Assembly: GCA_039923455.1 (NCBI GenBank)
Contig: JBDTCS010000321.1
Span: 1 to 13,125, forward strand
Reading direction: 5' to 3'
DNA from: JBDTCS01 sp039923455
Lineage (GTDB): Bacteria; Bacteroidota; Ignavibacteria; Palsa-1295
Length of the DNA stretch: 13,125 nucleotides
The notes under the pieces are model-generated. The model saw only the letters and a program-made list of their open reading frames with translations, made no database searches and was not told where the DNA came from. How positions within the stretch are numbered: position 1 is the first letter of the stretch; every line of letters begins with the position of its first letter. Shown piece by piece: positions 1 to 7,372 of this stretch. A program made the position numbers and the translations under genes.

Positions 1-11
1 GCGTCACTCTT

Positions 12-73
12 AATAAAACAAATCCAATAAGTCCCTCTCCCAGCGGGAGAGGGATTTAGGGTGAGGGGATCCC
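12..73. repeat. Palindromic intergenic repeat, copy 1
   Basis: First of two similar units upstream of rimO. Its core is CCCTCTCCC, a 3-nt loop (AGC), then GGGAGAGGG. The stem extends outward with TAAGT/ATTTA to about 14 pairs (28-41 with 45-58, one G-T wobble). The palindrome is followed by GGGTGAGGGGATCCC. Copy 2 at 133-195 matches it with about seven mismatches and one indel, including the AT-rich left flank. Sequences of this CCCTCTCC-GGGAGAGG-TTAGGGTGAGG type are common extragenic palindromes in many environmental bacterial genomes (general knowledge, not checked). There is no T-run after the stem, so an intrinsic terminator is not the obvious reading. Confidence 0.8.
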
Positions 74-132
74 AGTCCAGCAACCTCGCCATCCCTGGCC
101 ACCAGATACTGCTTCGTCGATACATCACTGCC

Positions 133-195
133 AATAAACCAAATCTACCAAGTCCCTCTCCAAGGGGGAGAGGGATTTAGGGTGATGGGAATCCC
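133..195. repeat. Palindromic intergenic repeat, copy 2
   Basis: Second copy, in the same orientation as copy 1 and 121 bp away. The core is CCCTCTCC, loop AAGGG, GGAGAGGG, extended by AAGT/ATTT to about 12 pairs (150-161 with 167-178, one wobble). The left flank AATAAACCAAATCTACC and the right flank GGGTGATGGGAATCCC align with copy 1. The copies differ in the loop and the innermost pair yet keep the stem, as expected for a repeat retained as a structured element. Confidence 0.8.
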
Positions 196-292
196 CCAAC
201 GGAACCCTGCGACCCCACCAGTGTTTAGCACGCAACCCCAACTTCGGCCTGGAATCACCGAATGAGGGACAAGTATCGAAACCACCGAATTC

Positions 293-1660
293 ATGGGATT
301 TTCAGAAGAGACGGGACATAAGAAGAAGCGAATATCACTTGTCACACTTGGTTGTGAGAAGAATACCGTCGATTCCGAGATCATAATGGGCTCACTAAAG
401 GCGCACGGTGCCGAGCTCGAAAATGACCCCGAGCGGGCTGACGTGATTGTTCTGAACACATGCGGATTCATCGACAACGCGAAGCAAGAGTCGATCAACT
501 CGATTCTGGAAGCGCTGGAGCTTAAGCGTTCGGGTGTTGTGAAGCAGGTGTTCGTAGCGGGTTGTTTATCGGAGCGTTACCGTGCTGAACTCCAGAAGGA
601 GATGCCGGATGTCGATGGATTTTTCGGCACACAAGATTTCGAGAACATTCTAAAAGTTGTCACTCCTCGCACTGCCGAGAATCCCTCCGGCTATGCGGGT
701 AACGGAAATCCAAACGCGACGCAAGCGCTCAGGCTTGAACTGCTCGGTGAGCGTATCCTCTCAACGCCGAAGCATTTTGCGTATGTGAAGATCTCAGAAG
801 GATGCGACAATCCGTGTTCTTTCTGCGCGATACCGATCATGCGAGGCGGACATCGCTCTCGGTCAATCGAAGAGTTGGAATTCGAAGCGATGATGCTTGC
901 CGGACAAGGCGTGAAAGAGATCGTGCTGATCGCACAGGACAGCACCTACTACGGACTCGATATGTACGGAGAGCGATCACTCGCAAAATTGCTGACGCGT
1001 TTGGCGAAGGTAAACGGACTCGAGTGGATTCGACTGATGTATGCCTACCCCGCGAAATTTCCGACCGATATTCTGGAAGTGATGGCTGGTGAGGAGAAGA
1101 TTGCAAAATACCTTGATATTCCTGTCCAGCATGCATCAACGAGTGTCTTACGCTCGATGCGTCGTGGAATTACACGGAACGCCACGGAGGATTTGATCGG
1201 ACTCATTCGCGAGAAAGTCCCAGGTATAGCACTTCGCACAACGCTCATCACGGGTTACCCAACGGAAGGCGCAGCAGAGTTTCAAGAGTTGGAGGAGTTT
1301 GTCGACACGATGCGCTTTGATAGGCTTGGCGTGTTTACCTATAGCCTCGAGGACGGCACGACCGCCGAACCACTCGGCGATACCGTGCCGCAAAAAGAAA
1401 AACTTCGCCGTCAGGCTCGACTGATGGAATTGCAACGCGATATTGCCCTTGACAAGAATACGGACAAGATCGGCTCGACGGTCAAAGTACTAATAGAGCG
1501 CAGGGAAGAGGGCTCTTACTATGGACGCACCGAGCATGACGCACCGGAAGTCGATAACGAAGTGATCGTCGAGACGGAAGCGCACCTTGCGCTCGGGGAA
1601 TTCGCACAAGTCAGAATCACAGAGGCGCTCGAATACGATCTTATCGGAGAGATTGCTTAG
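293..1660 (+). CDS. rimO: Ribosomal protein S12 methylthiotransferase RimO
   Basis: Radical-SAM enzyme that adds a methylthio group to the beta carbon of a conserved aspartate of 30S protein S12, in the cytoplasm. All landmarks are present in the 455 residues. The N-terminal UPF0004 domain has cluster-binding Cys21 (LVTLGCEKN), Cys57 (NTCGFI) and Cys91 (AGCLSERY). The radical-SAM CxxxCxxC triad is Cys171, Cys175 and Cys178 (SEGCDNPCSFC). The TRAM domain spans roughly 390-453. The LGCEKN form of the first motif and the GFI after Cys57 point to RimO rather than MiaB. Length is normal for the family. The ATG start places about 13 charged residues before the first beta strand. No Shine-Dalgarno is visible and no better in-frame start exists. 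The stop overlaps the stop of the convergent lipoprotein gene. Confidence 0.97.
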   Translation: MGFSEETGHKKKRISLVTLGCEKNTVDSEIIMGSLKAHGAELENDPERADVIVLNTCGFIDNAKQESINSILEALELKRSGVVKQVFVAGCLSERYRAELQKEMPDVDGFFGTQDFENILKVVTPRTAENPSGYAGNGNPNATQALRLELLGERILSTPKHFAYVKISEGCDNPCSFCAIPIMRGGHRSRSIEELEFEAMMLAGQGVKEIVLIAQDSTYYGLDMYGERSLAKLLTRLAKVNGLEWIRLMYAYPAKFPTDILEVMAGEEKIAKYLDIPVQHASTSVLRSMRRGITRNATEDLIGLIREKVPGIALRTTLITGYPTEGAAEFQELEEFVDTMRFDRLGVFTYSLEDGTTAEPLGDTVPQKEKLRRQARLMELQRDIALDKNTDKIGSTVKVLIERREEGSYYGRTEHDAPEVDNEVIVETEAHLALGEFAQVRITEALEYDLIGEIA

Positions 1661-2052
1661 CGCTGTTTGGTCTCGCTGATATTGCCGCAGAGTTTCCAGC
1701 CGTCCGATTCATAGACTACTCGCGCTGTAAATTTCTCGGTTTGCTTTGTGTTGGTGGCTTTGTCTATCGTCTCGAGGTCATAAGTTACGCTCGCCTCGGA
1801 GTCGCTGGTCTGTTTTGATTCCAATACCTTTACCTGATAGCTCTTCTGCTTTGCAAACTCCAGCATCGAAGCCCAACCCAATTCCTGTGATTGGAATTTA
1901 TTAACCATCTTCGCGCAAATGCTCGACTTCACTCCGACCGAATCTTGCCTCGAAAGCGCTTCAAAATAGTGGACCGGCGCAAGCGCAGGATCACCATTTT
2001 TACCGCAGCCTAACGCAAAGATCAATAATCCTACGACTACTGGTCTTGTCAT
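1657..2052 (-). CDS. Small putative lipoprotein, possibly NTF2-like (DUF4878-type)
   Basis: A 131-residue protein when started at the ATG at 2052. The frame stays open to 2118, but the longer version would put 22 unlikely residues before the signal peptide. The N-terminus (MTRPVVVGLLIFALGCGKNG) is a typical lipoprotein signal with a lipobox ending at Cys16, predicting lipid anchoring in the envelope. The mature part begins with a helix containing YFEALSRQDS and continues with alternating strands ending in a VVYESDGWKLCGN segment. That order (helices, then a curved sheet ending in a W-K/L strand) resembles small NTF2-like or DUF4878 lipoproteins, but I cannot prove this by eye. No function can be assigned. 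It is transcribed toward rimO, and the two stop codons share the bases TTAG. Confidence 0.75.
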   Translation of the reverse strand: MTRPVVVGLLIFALGCGKNGDPALAPVHYFEALSRQDSVGVKSSICAKMVNKFQSQELGWASMLEFAKQKSYQVKVLESKQTSDSEASVTYDLETIDKATNTKQTEKFTARVVYESDGWKLCGNISETKQR

Positions 2053-2264
2053 CTTGCGAGGCAAAAATTCCTGAGGTCCCGAAAACATTGTAGTTCGAAC
2101 GGTTTGGCAAATAAGCACTCTAAATATAACCTCTTACTGACCGAGTGGGCCGATATACCTGATTCATAAATCAGGGCTTTGCAGCGTAACTTTTCCTCGT
2201 TCAGGTGTCTTAGATATAGATCGCGACCCGCATCCAATTCTAACCCGAAATCAGGCTCGATAAA
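2053..2264. promoter_or_regulatory. Divergent intergenic region
   Basis: These 212 bp separate the lipoprotein gene (minus) from the Asp-box gene (plus) and must carry start signals for both unless either is read through. The segment around 2115-2130 is AT-rich (CTAAATATAACC). I could not match a -7/-33 pair of the Bacteroidota type or a sigma-70 pair with acceptable spacing, so no promoter is placed. Confidence 0.4.
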
Positions 2265-4364
2265 TTGAGAAGGCACATTTGGTTTAGCATCGTCGGCCTG
2301 GGGCTCATTTGTTGCCTAAGTCGGCCTACGTGTGCGCAGTGGACGATGGTTCGGGTCGGGCTGCTCGGACCGGTGCATGAGTTCGGCGGCATGACCTTCC
2401 GGGAAGGAAAAGTCTGGGCTGGATTGCACAGTCTTTGGCTCTCTGCTGATTCCGGAAGCACCTGGACTAAGAATGGCTTGACGGTCGATCCGGGTGACAG
2501 CATTCGCGACATTGACTTCTTCGACGCAAATTCCGGGCTTGTTACAACCGCTAAGGCACTTTACGTAACTTATGACGGTGGAATGAGTTGGAGGAAGAGT
2601 CTAAGCGGACAAATGTACGGTGCGCACTTTGTTGGGTCTGCCAATGCAGTAATCTTGAATCAAAATACTCCCACCCGAATTTGGTACTCTGTCGATGGTG
2701 CGAGGTCCTTTCGCATCTCGGGGACTGACGCCGACGTGATACCACTCAGTGCCTCAGGCGGAGCTACTGTGTCATACGTTCTTGGCGGTTCGGTCCCTAA
2801 AGGTGCGCATCTGTACGCCTCTACTGATGGGGGTGCTACGTGGAAGAAAGGGGTCGCGAGGGTAGATTTTGATTGCTGGTCCATGGTGGTCGATCCGTGT
2901 GATGCTCGGAAGGTGTACCTCGTCAATGAAGATGGTTTTCAGAGCCAGGATGGCTATTCGCAGATTTATGTGACGACGGATGCAGGGGATTCGTGGCAAA
3001 CTTCGGCCAGCTATCAAATCAAATTTTTTTCCGGGTCGGTGGCATTAACACCTGGCGCGATCTATTGCCCCACGATTGCGAATGGCGTTCTCCGAAATAA
3101 ATTCTCAGCGGGTGGCACGCTCGATCCGAACGGGTGGCGCTCTATTGGTGGACCCGGAAATCCGGTAGACACAAGACTTATCGCTGCGATTAATGACAAC
3201 ATTCTATTGACGTTTGATACACTCGGTAATTTGTGGAGAACGACAAACAGCGGGGGAGACTCTGTGCGTCAGGGGTTGACAGCGATTCAAATAGGAGGCG
3301 CTCCAATTCGAATGAAGCCTTTCGGATGCGGCTTGTTCGATACGGTGCTCCGACTTGCTCCTCGAGTCTGCAATCCGGAGCACGTAGTCTTAATCGGTGC
3401 CACGATAGCCAGCGCAAAGTACTTCCGTACCATCAATATTGGTACGTTGCCCCGAGCACTGGACATGAGCGATTCGCTCGGCATCGAGTATGCTCCGACA
3501 GAGGCTGTTGCCCTGACTCCGACCTACGATACAGCCTATCTAAAGCTTAGTTGGAGTGTGGGCGGAGAGCGATTCGATTCATTAATTCAGGTGATCGGTC
3601 AGCGCCCGAATAACGTCGGTGGGGCAGTGACAAATCTTGGCGTGCTCCCGATCAAATCCGGAAAGCAAGTCGTGCTCCCGATCAGTTTGAAATTGCCAAA
3701 GAGTCTGACCGATCTGAAATTAAAGCTGAAGGGTGTTCAAGCGCGAATCGGCTTTTCGAGCGGAGTCTTGACAATTGACGCAAGCAAATTGAGTACAGTA
3801 TTCACTCCATCGGCTTTGCTCAGCGTAGTCAACGAGTTCAGCGATTCCGCTCATTTCGAGTGCAATCTCTCAAGTGCTAGCTTACCACTTTTGACTGATT
3901 CACTCTACCTCGGAAGTTTGACGCTCACCGCTCCCTTCACCATGGCCTCTCGGAGTAATGTTCAGGTCATCCGTGCACAGATCGTTACCGATTCGGGCGG
4001 GCTTTCTATCTGCTTCGGTGCCGAAGCAGATCGGATCGCGACGGTTTTCGAGGATACGGCCTCCGCGTCAGTCAAAGTAACGAGCGAAGCTGAACCAACT
4101 TTTCAGATCTTTCCAAATCCCCTCTTAGAAGGTACGGATCTGCACATGAAATCGTCGGGCACAACTTCCGGTGCCTTATGTCTGAGGGTAATTGACGTGC
4201 TTGGCAGAGAGGTTCTCAGGCGAGAGATGCTTCAGAACGGTAGCTCCGATCGATCGTTAAACATCGGTAGGAATGAGTTGGGAGTTGGACTATTCCTTTT
4301 TCAAGTATTCAAAACTGCCAACATGCAACCCATTGCAATGCAAAGAGTTGTCGTGTTTAGATAA
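2265..4364 (+). CDS. Secreted Asp-box (BNR) protein with type IX secretion sorting domain
   Basis: A 699-residue exported protein. The TTG start fits because it immediately begins a signal peptide (charged RRH, hydrophobic core, cut after TCA-Q near residue 24). An in-frame stop lies 21 bp upstream and the next ATG would lose the signal. Residues 30-340 contain Asp-box motifs of the S/T-x-D-x-G-x-T/S-W type: SADSGSTW (60-67), TYDGGMSW (102-109), SVDGARSF (142-149), STDGGATW (186-193), TTDAGDSW (237-244), and a decayed TTNSGGDS near 327. This predicts a beta-propeller of the sialidase/Ycf48-like kind. Residues about 450-600 are beta-rich and loosely cohesin-like. Residues 611-699 start with FQIFPNP and contain VIDVLGREV, the hallmark of the type IX (Por) sorting domain, so the protein should cross the outer membrane and be surface-attached or released. 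No catalytic residues or ligand are evident. Confidence 0.88.
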   Translation: MRRHIWFSIVGLGLICCLSRPTCAQWTMVRVGLLGPVHEFGGMTFREGKVWAGLHSLWLSADSGSTWTKNGLTVDPGDSIRDIDFFDANSGLVTTAKALYVTYDGGMSWRKSLSGQMYGAHFVGSANAVILNQNTPTRIWYSVDGARSFRISGTDADVIPLSASGGATVSYVLGGSVPKGAHLYASTDGGATWKKGVARVDFDCWSMVVDPCDARKVYLVNEDGFQSQDGYSQIYVTTDAGDSWQTSASYQIKFFSGSVALTPGAIYCPTIANGVLRNKFSAGGTLDPNGWRSIGGPGNPVDTRLIAAINDNILLTFDTLGNLWRTTNSGGDSVRQGLTAIQIGGAPIRMKPFGCGLFDTVLRLAPRVCNPEHVVLIGATIASAKYFRTINIGTLPRALDMSDSLGIEYAPTEAVALTPTYDTAYLKLSWSVGGERFDSLIQVIGQRPNNVGGAVTNLGVLPIKSGKQVVLPISLKLPKSLTDLKLKLKGVQARIGFSSGVLTIDASKLSTVFTPSALLSVVNEFSDSAHFECNLSSASLPLLTDSLYLGSLTLTAPFTMASRSNVQVIRAQIVTDSGGLSICFGAEADRIATVFEDTASASVKVTSEAEPTFQIFPNPLLEGTDLHMKSSGTTSGALCLRVIDVLGREVLRREMLQNGSSDRSLNIGRNELGVGLFLFQVFKTANMQPIAMQRVVVFR

Positions 4365-4378
4365 AGCAAAACACTAAC

Positions 4379-5527
4379 TCAATTGAGGAGCGAAGTGTAG
4401 AGCGTTTGGATGTTGTCCAGCGTTTTTTCGAAGGCATGCTCACGGTGAGCCCACTCGGCGGCGGCTTCGCCGTGCTCACTGAGCAGCTTTGGGTTCTCAA
4501 GGTACTTTGACACTGCACATCCAATTGCTTTGGCGCTCTTTGGCTCGACCAAAAAGCCGGTCCGACCATCCTGAACTTGTTCAGGTGTCCCTTCTGAATC
4601 GGTCCCAATAACGGGCAAGCACATGCACATCGCATCAATCACCGAAAGCGAATACATCTCGGCATAGCTCGCCAGCACGAGAACATCGATCATCGTATAG
4701 TAGGGTAGTACATCTTTCTGAAAGTCCAGAAGAATAATTCGGCCCTCATTCTCCTTCTGAGCTGCGAAGGTCTTCAACCAATTAGAGACCTCGAGCGCCT
4801 TAGGCTCAAATATCAACTTATCACCTTCGGTTCGGAGGATGGTCGGCTCGCCAATTATGACATACCGAGTGCGGGCTTTCTCAGCGTCGGTCAGAGCGGT
4901 GAAGGAGGAGGCAAACTCCCGAATCCCCTTTTGCTCGTCGATTCGGCCGATCATGCCGAAAATGACCTCGTCGTCGCCGATGCAAAGTCGCTGCCGCAAC
5001 TCCTGTCTGACAGCTGCGTCTCGATAATAGAACGAAATATCGCGACCATACCGAATGAGGTGAATTCGTTCGGGCTTGACGGGGTAGTGTGTTGCGATCT
5101 TGAGATTGGTGAGCCGTGACGAGGAGATGATCGCATCGACCCGACTGTAAACCAATCGGTGCAACGGATCCTTCTTCGGCACCACTACCATGTAAACTGA
5201 ATTGATGTGTCGACGCTTGCGGTCAAACATTAGAGCGAGTGAGCCGAGCCATACATCGACCCGCGTGTGCGAGTGCACGATCTGAAATTTTTCCTTGCGA
5301 ACGATCCGTCTGATTGCCGCAACGTCCGGCAGACTAAAATGTCCGGCCCCTTTGGTGGTATAGACCGTAACTCCATTTGCCCGCAACGCCTCCTCTGCCT
5401 TGGAGCCTTCGCTCACATAAGCAGCGACGTGCTCGCCGGAACGTGCCATCGTCGAAATAAGCGTGGTCACATACAGTTCGAGTCCACCCCAAGAAGTGGA
5501 GGTCATGATATGCAGAGAAGCAGGCAT
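4379..5527 (-). CDS. Glycosyltransferase family 4 (GT-B fold)
   Basis: A 382-residue cytoplasmic or membrane-peripheral enzyme predicted to transfer a sugar from a nucleotide-sugar donor to a glycan or lipid acceptor. The N-terminal domain has the glycine-rich acceptor loop SWGGLELYV (12-20) and the IVHSHTRVD strand-loop (83-91). The C-terminal donor domain begins near GMIGRIDEQKGI (191-202), and the donor site is AEMYSLSVIDAMCMCLPVI (289-307) followed by GTPEQV. The E-x7-E pair of the GT4 family is seen here as Glu290-x7-Asp298, a conservative change. The length is typical and the ATG lies directly before the first beta strand. No Shine-Dalgarno is evident. Donor and acceptor cannot be inferred, and the gene stands alone without other polysaccharide genes. 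Its 3' end faces the Asp-box gene with only 14 bp between the stops. Confidence 0.92.
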   Translation of the reverse strand: MPASLHIMTSTSWGGLELYVTTLISTMARSGEHVAAYVSEGSKAEEALRANGVTVYTTKGAGHFSLPDVAAIRRIVRKEKFQIVHSHTRVDVWLGSLALMFDRKRRHINSVYMVVVPKKDPLHRLVYSRVDAIISSSRLTNLKIATHYPVKPERIHLIRYGRDISFYYRDAAVRQELRQRLCIGDDEVIFGMIGRIDEQKGIREFASSFTALTDAEKARTRYVIIGEPTILRTEGDKLIFEPKALEVSNWLKTFAAQKENEGRIILLDFQKDVLPYYTMIDVLVLASYAEMYSLSVIDAMCMCLPVIGTDSEGTPEQVQDGRTGFLVEPKSAKAIGCAVSKYLENPKLLSEHGEAAAEWAHREHAFEKTLDNIQTLYTSLLN

Positions 5528-5568
5528 AGAGGATCCAAAAATCTAAACCGAGACTGTATCACTTACAA

Positions 5569-5597
5569 AAGACCTCTTACGTTAGAGCGTAGGTCTT
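5569..5597. promoter_or_regulatory. Inverted repeat upstream of the glycosyltransferase gene
   Basis: AAGACCT (5569-5575) and AGGTCTT (5591-5597) are perfect complements. An inner ACG/CGT pairing (79-81 with 88-90 of this stretch) encloses a six-base loop after a three-base bulge. It sits about 42 nt before the glycosyltransferase ATG. Read on the minus strand it is followed by TTGTAAG, too short a U-tract for a clear terminator. It could be an operator or a leader hairpin, and chance is not excluded. Confidence 0.35.
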
Positions 5598-5833
5598 CTT
5601 TACTCCAAAAATTGTGAATCAACACACGAGCACAAGCAACATACTTTATTCGAGAGAGAGCGGCCATAATAACTCCGCCCTTCAACTTCATCCAATAAAA
5701 CTGAGTATTCGAAAGCCAGTAACATCCGAGGGATGAGCCGACTTAACGCCCATTCATTCGAAAGTATTGCTTTTGTTATTTTTCAGCGACGAAAATCGGT
5801 GGTGCCTGACCTGAATAAGGGACTTATTTAACT

Positions 5834-5858
5834 ACACGAAACCGTTTTGTTTCGGTGT
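5834..5858 (+). promoter_or_regulatory. Hairpin in the leader of the GWxTD gene
   Basis: ACACGAAAC (5834-5842), loop CGTTTT, then GTTTCGGTGT (5849-5858) form a 9-bp stem with a single bulged G. It lies 28 nt before the GTG start and has no T-run after it, so a leader or operator role fits better than a terminator. The function is inferred from position only. Confidence 0.35.
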
Positions 5859-5886
5859 GAAGGACACATTCCGTAAATGCTAGGGA

Positions 5887-7332
5887 GTGCTGATCGTCGC
5901 ACTGTATGTTTCTCAACGATATTCAAGCTTGTTTCGAAAAATAGCCGTTCACTATTTACTCCTCTTCACTGTGGTTCTCACGGGTGCATTCGTACATGCT
6001 CAACCACGTTCGATGCCGACGAGGCCAGAGACTCAGCGACCCTTCGAAGTTGACTTACTTAATTTTCAAGCGGAGCCATTTTCCTCAGACAGCCTGCGTG
6101 TCGATCTTTACCTTGCCGTGCCCTATCGGTCGCTTTCATTTCTGAATGCCGGAGATAAATACGTTGCCGATTATGGAGTCGTAATCCAAGTAACCGACTA
6201 TGGTAGCGGTTCGTCAACGGTAGGACGAATGATCCAGGATAAATATCAGACCTTCACAGTATTAGAGCCGGCATCGCTACATACTCGCTATGCGGAGCTA
6301 TCGCTCGACAAAGCTGATGCTTCGCAGTATTCTTTTGTATTGGCCCAAAATCACAAATACGATATTCGCGTCGCAGTTCGCGATCTTGGCAATCAAAAGG
6401 AAAATGATACGACTATCGATCTCACGACGCGCTCGATTCCGAAGTCTGCGCTCGGGATTAGCGACCTGATGATCTATCGCGCAAAACGTGGCGACCGCGT
6501 GCAGCCACACATTGGCTCGAACATTGGCTCGCTATCGGAGCAAGAGTTTGGTGTGTTCGCCGAATTTTACAATGCACCTCGAAGCACCGCTTTCGGCGTC
6601 CTTGCAAGACTTGTCGCGGCCGAGAGCGATGGCACCGTTCGCGCTGGAGCCATCGAAGCGGGCAGATGGTCTTCTGTTATCGTACCGACCGGCGATCTGC
6701 GCACTCCGATCTTTCAACCGATCATCCCCGAAGATCTTTGGATGGGGAAGTACGCGCTCGAACTCTATATATTAAAAGAGACTGCTGACACGGTTCTGAA
6801 AGATGGTGACGAACTAAGGAAGCATGCTGTCGCCTATGCAGTGCGGTATGTTGTCGAACCGATTCAACGTGGTGTGCCGATCGATCTAACAAATATTGAC
6901 GAGGCGATCGATCAAGTTGCCCTCATCGCGACCGATAGGCAGCTCGATTCGCTGAAACTTGCGGATACCCCGAAAGAAAAGCGAGAGGCGCTTCTGGAAT
7001 TTTGGAGAAAGCGAAATCCTGATCCGAGATCGAGGACGAACCGCCAGATGGAAGTGTTTTACAAACGAGTGCAATACGCCAATGATAATTTCCGAGGCGC
7101 ACAACACGGTTGGAGGACAGATCGAGGAAGATTGTTTATCGCACTGGGAACGCCATCGTACGTCGATCGACATCCCTACGAAGTAAACCAACGGCCGTAT
7201 GAGATCTGGCAATACTATGATTTGAACGGGAAATATTATTTTGTCGATCAGTATATGCTTGGTGATTATCAACTCGTCTCCGCTCCGCCGCCTTCGGGTA
7301 TTTTTATGTGGCAACGAGATGCGATGCAGTAA
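5887..7332 (+). CDS. Exported GWxTD domain-containing protein
   Basis: A 481-residue protein with the GTG start given. A TTG at 5929 is an alternative that would begin directly at the signal peptide (LFRKIAVHYLLLF, cut near VHAQ at 39). Neither start has a well-placed Shine-Dalgarno; an AGGG sits only a few bases before the GTG. The mature part has beta-rich regions (about 55-330) and then an alpha-helical stretch containing LLEFWRKRNPDP (369-380) and FYKRVQYAND (391-400). It ends with the GWxTD motif itself (GWRTD, 408-412), RGRLFIALGTP and YEIWQYYDLNGKYYFVDQY. These are hallmarks of the GWxTD domain family, which is frequent in Ignavibacteria, Kapabacteria and some other phyla and has no settled function. 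It leads a plus-strand run of six genes and is probably periplasmic or outer-membrane associated. Confidence 0.85.
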   Translation: MLIVALYVSQRYSSLFRKIAVHYLLLFTVVLTGAFVHAQPRSMPTRPETQRPFEVDLLNFQAEPFSSDSLRVDLYLAVPYRSLSFLNAGDKYVADYGVVIQVTDYGSGSSTVGRMIQDKYQTFTVLEPASLHTRYAELSLDKADASQYSFVLAQNHKYDIRVAVRDLGNQKENDTTIDLTTRSIPKSALGISDLMIYRAKRGDRVQPHIGSNIGSLSEQEFGVFAEFYNAPRSTAFGVLARLVAAESDGTVRAGAIEAGRWSSVIVPTGDLRTPIFQPIIPEDLWMGKYALELYILKETADTVLKDGDELRKHAVAYAVRYVVEPIQRGVPIDLTNIDEAIDQVALIATDRQLDSLKLADTPKEKREALLEFWRKRNPDPRSRTNRQMEVFYKRVQYANDNFRGAQHGWRTDRGRLFIALGTPSYVDRHPYEVNQRPYEIWQYYDLNGKYYFVDQYMLGDYQLVSAPPPSGIFMWQRDAMQ

Positions 7333-7372
7333 ACAAAAAATTTGATAAGCGAATAATTCTGATAAGAGAATC

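Larger units (their letters stand above)
1..292. other. Non-coding region upstream of rimO
   Basis: Almost 300 bases without a supportable gene. Apart from the two palindromic repeats I see no recognisable element. A promoter for rimO must lie here or further upstream, but I cannot place -35 or -10 boxes with confidence. The short open frames crossing the repeats encode low-complexity strings that are typical translations of such palindromes and are not counted as genes. Confidence 0.6.
5528..5886. other. Divergent intergenic region with two hairpins
   Basis: A 359-bp gap between the glycosyltransferase (minus) and the GWxTD gene (plus). No gene is supportable here. It holds an interrupted inverted repeat near the glycosyltransferase start, a hairpin near the GWxTD start, and a 9-bp direct repeat ATTCGAAAG at 5707-5715 and 5756-5764. 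AT-rich stretches at 5690-5710 and 5764-5785 are plausible promoter positions, but no convincing box pair was found. Confidence 0.5.

Noticed and set aside
1..135. Possible minus-strand gene remnant between the two repeats
   Set aside because: A short frame can be read through the repeats but it has no supported start and includes repeat-derived residues. It is too short to judge.
145..498. 117-codon open frame on the minus strand
   Set aside because: It overlaps the confident rimO start and ends in a translation of the palindromic repeat (ITLNPSPPWRGT), a common artefact.
4378..4387. CTCAATTGAG palindrome at the convergent gene ends
   Set aside because: At 10 bp with no loop and no T-run it is too short to support a terminator call.
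5267..5617. 116-codon plus-strand frame
   Set aside because: It is antisense to the N-terminal part of the glycosyltransferase, which has clear GT4 motifs on the other strand.
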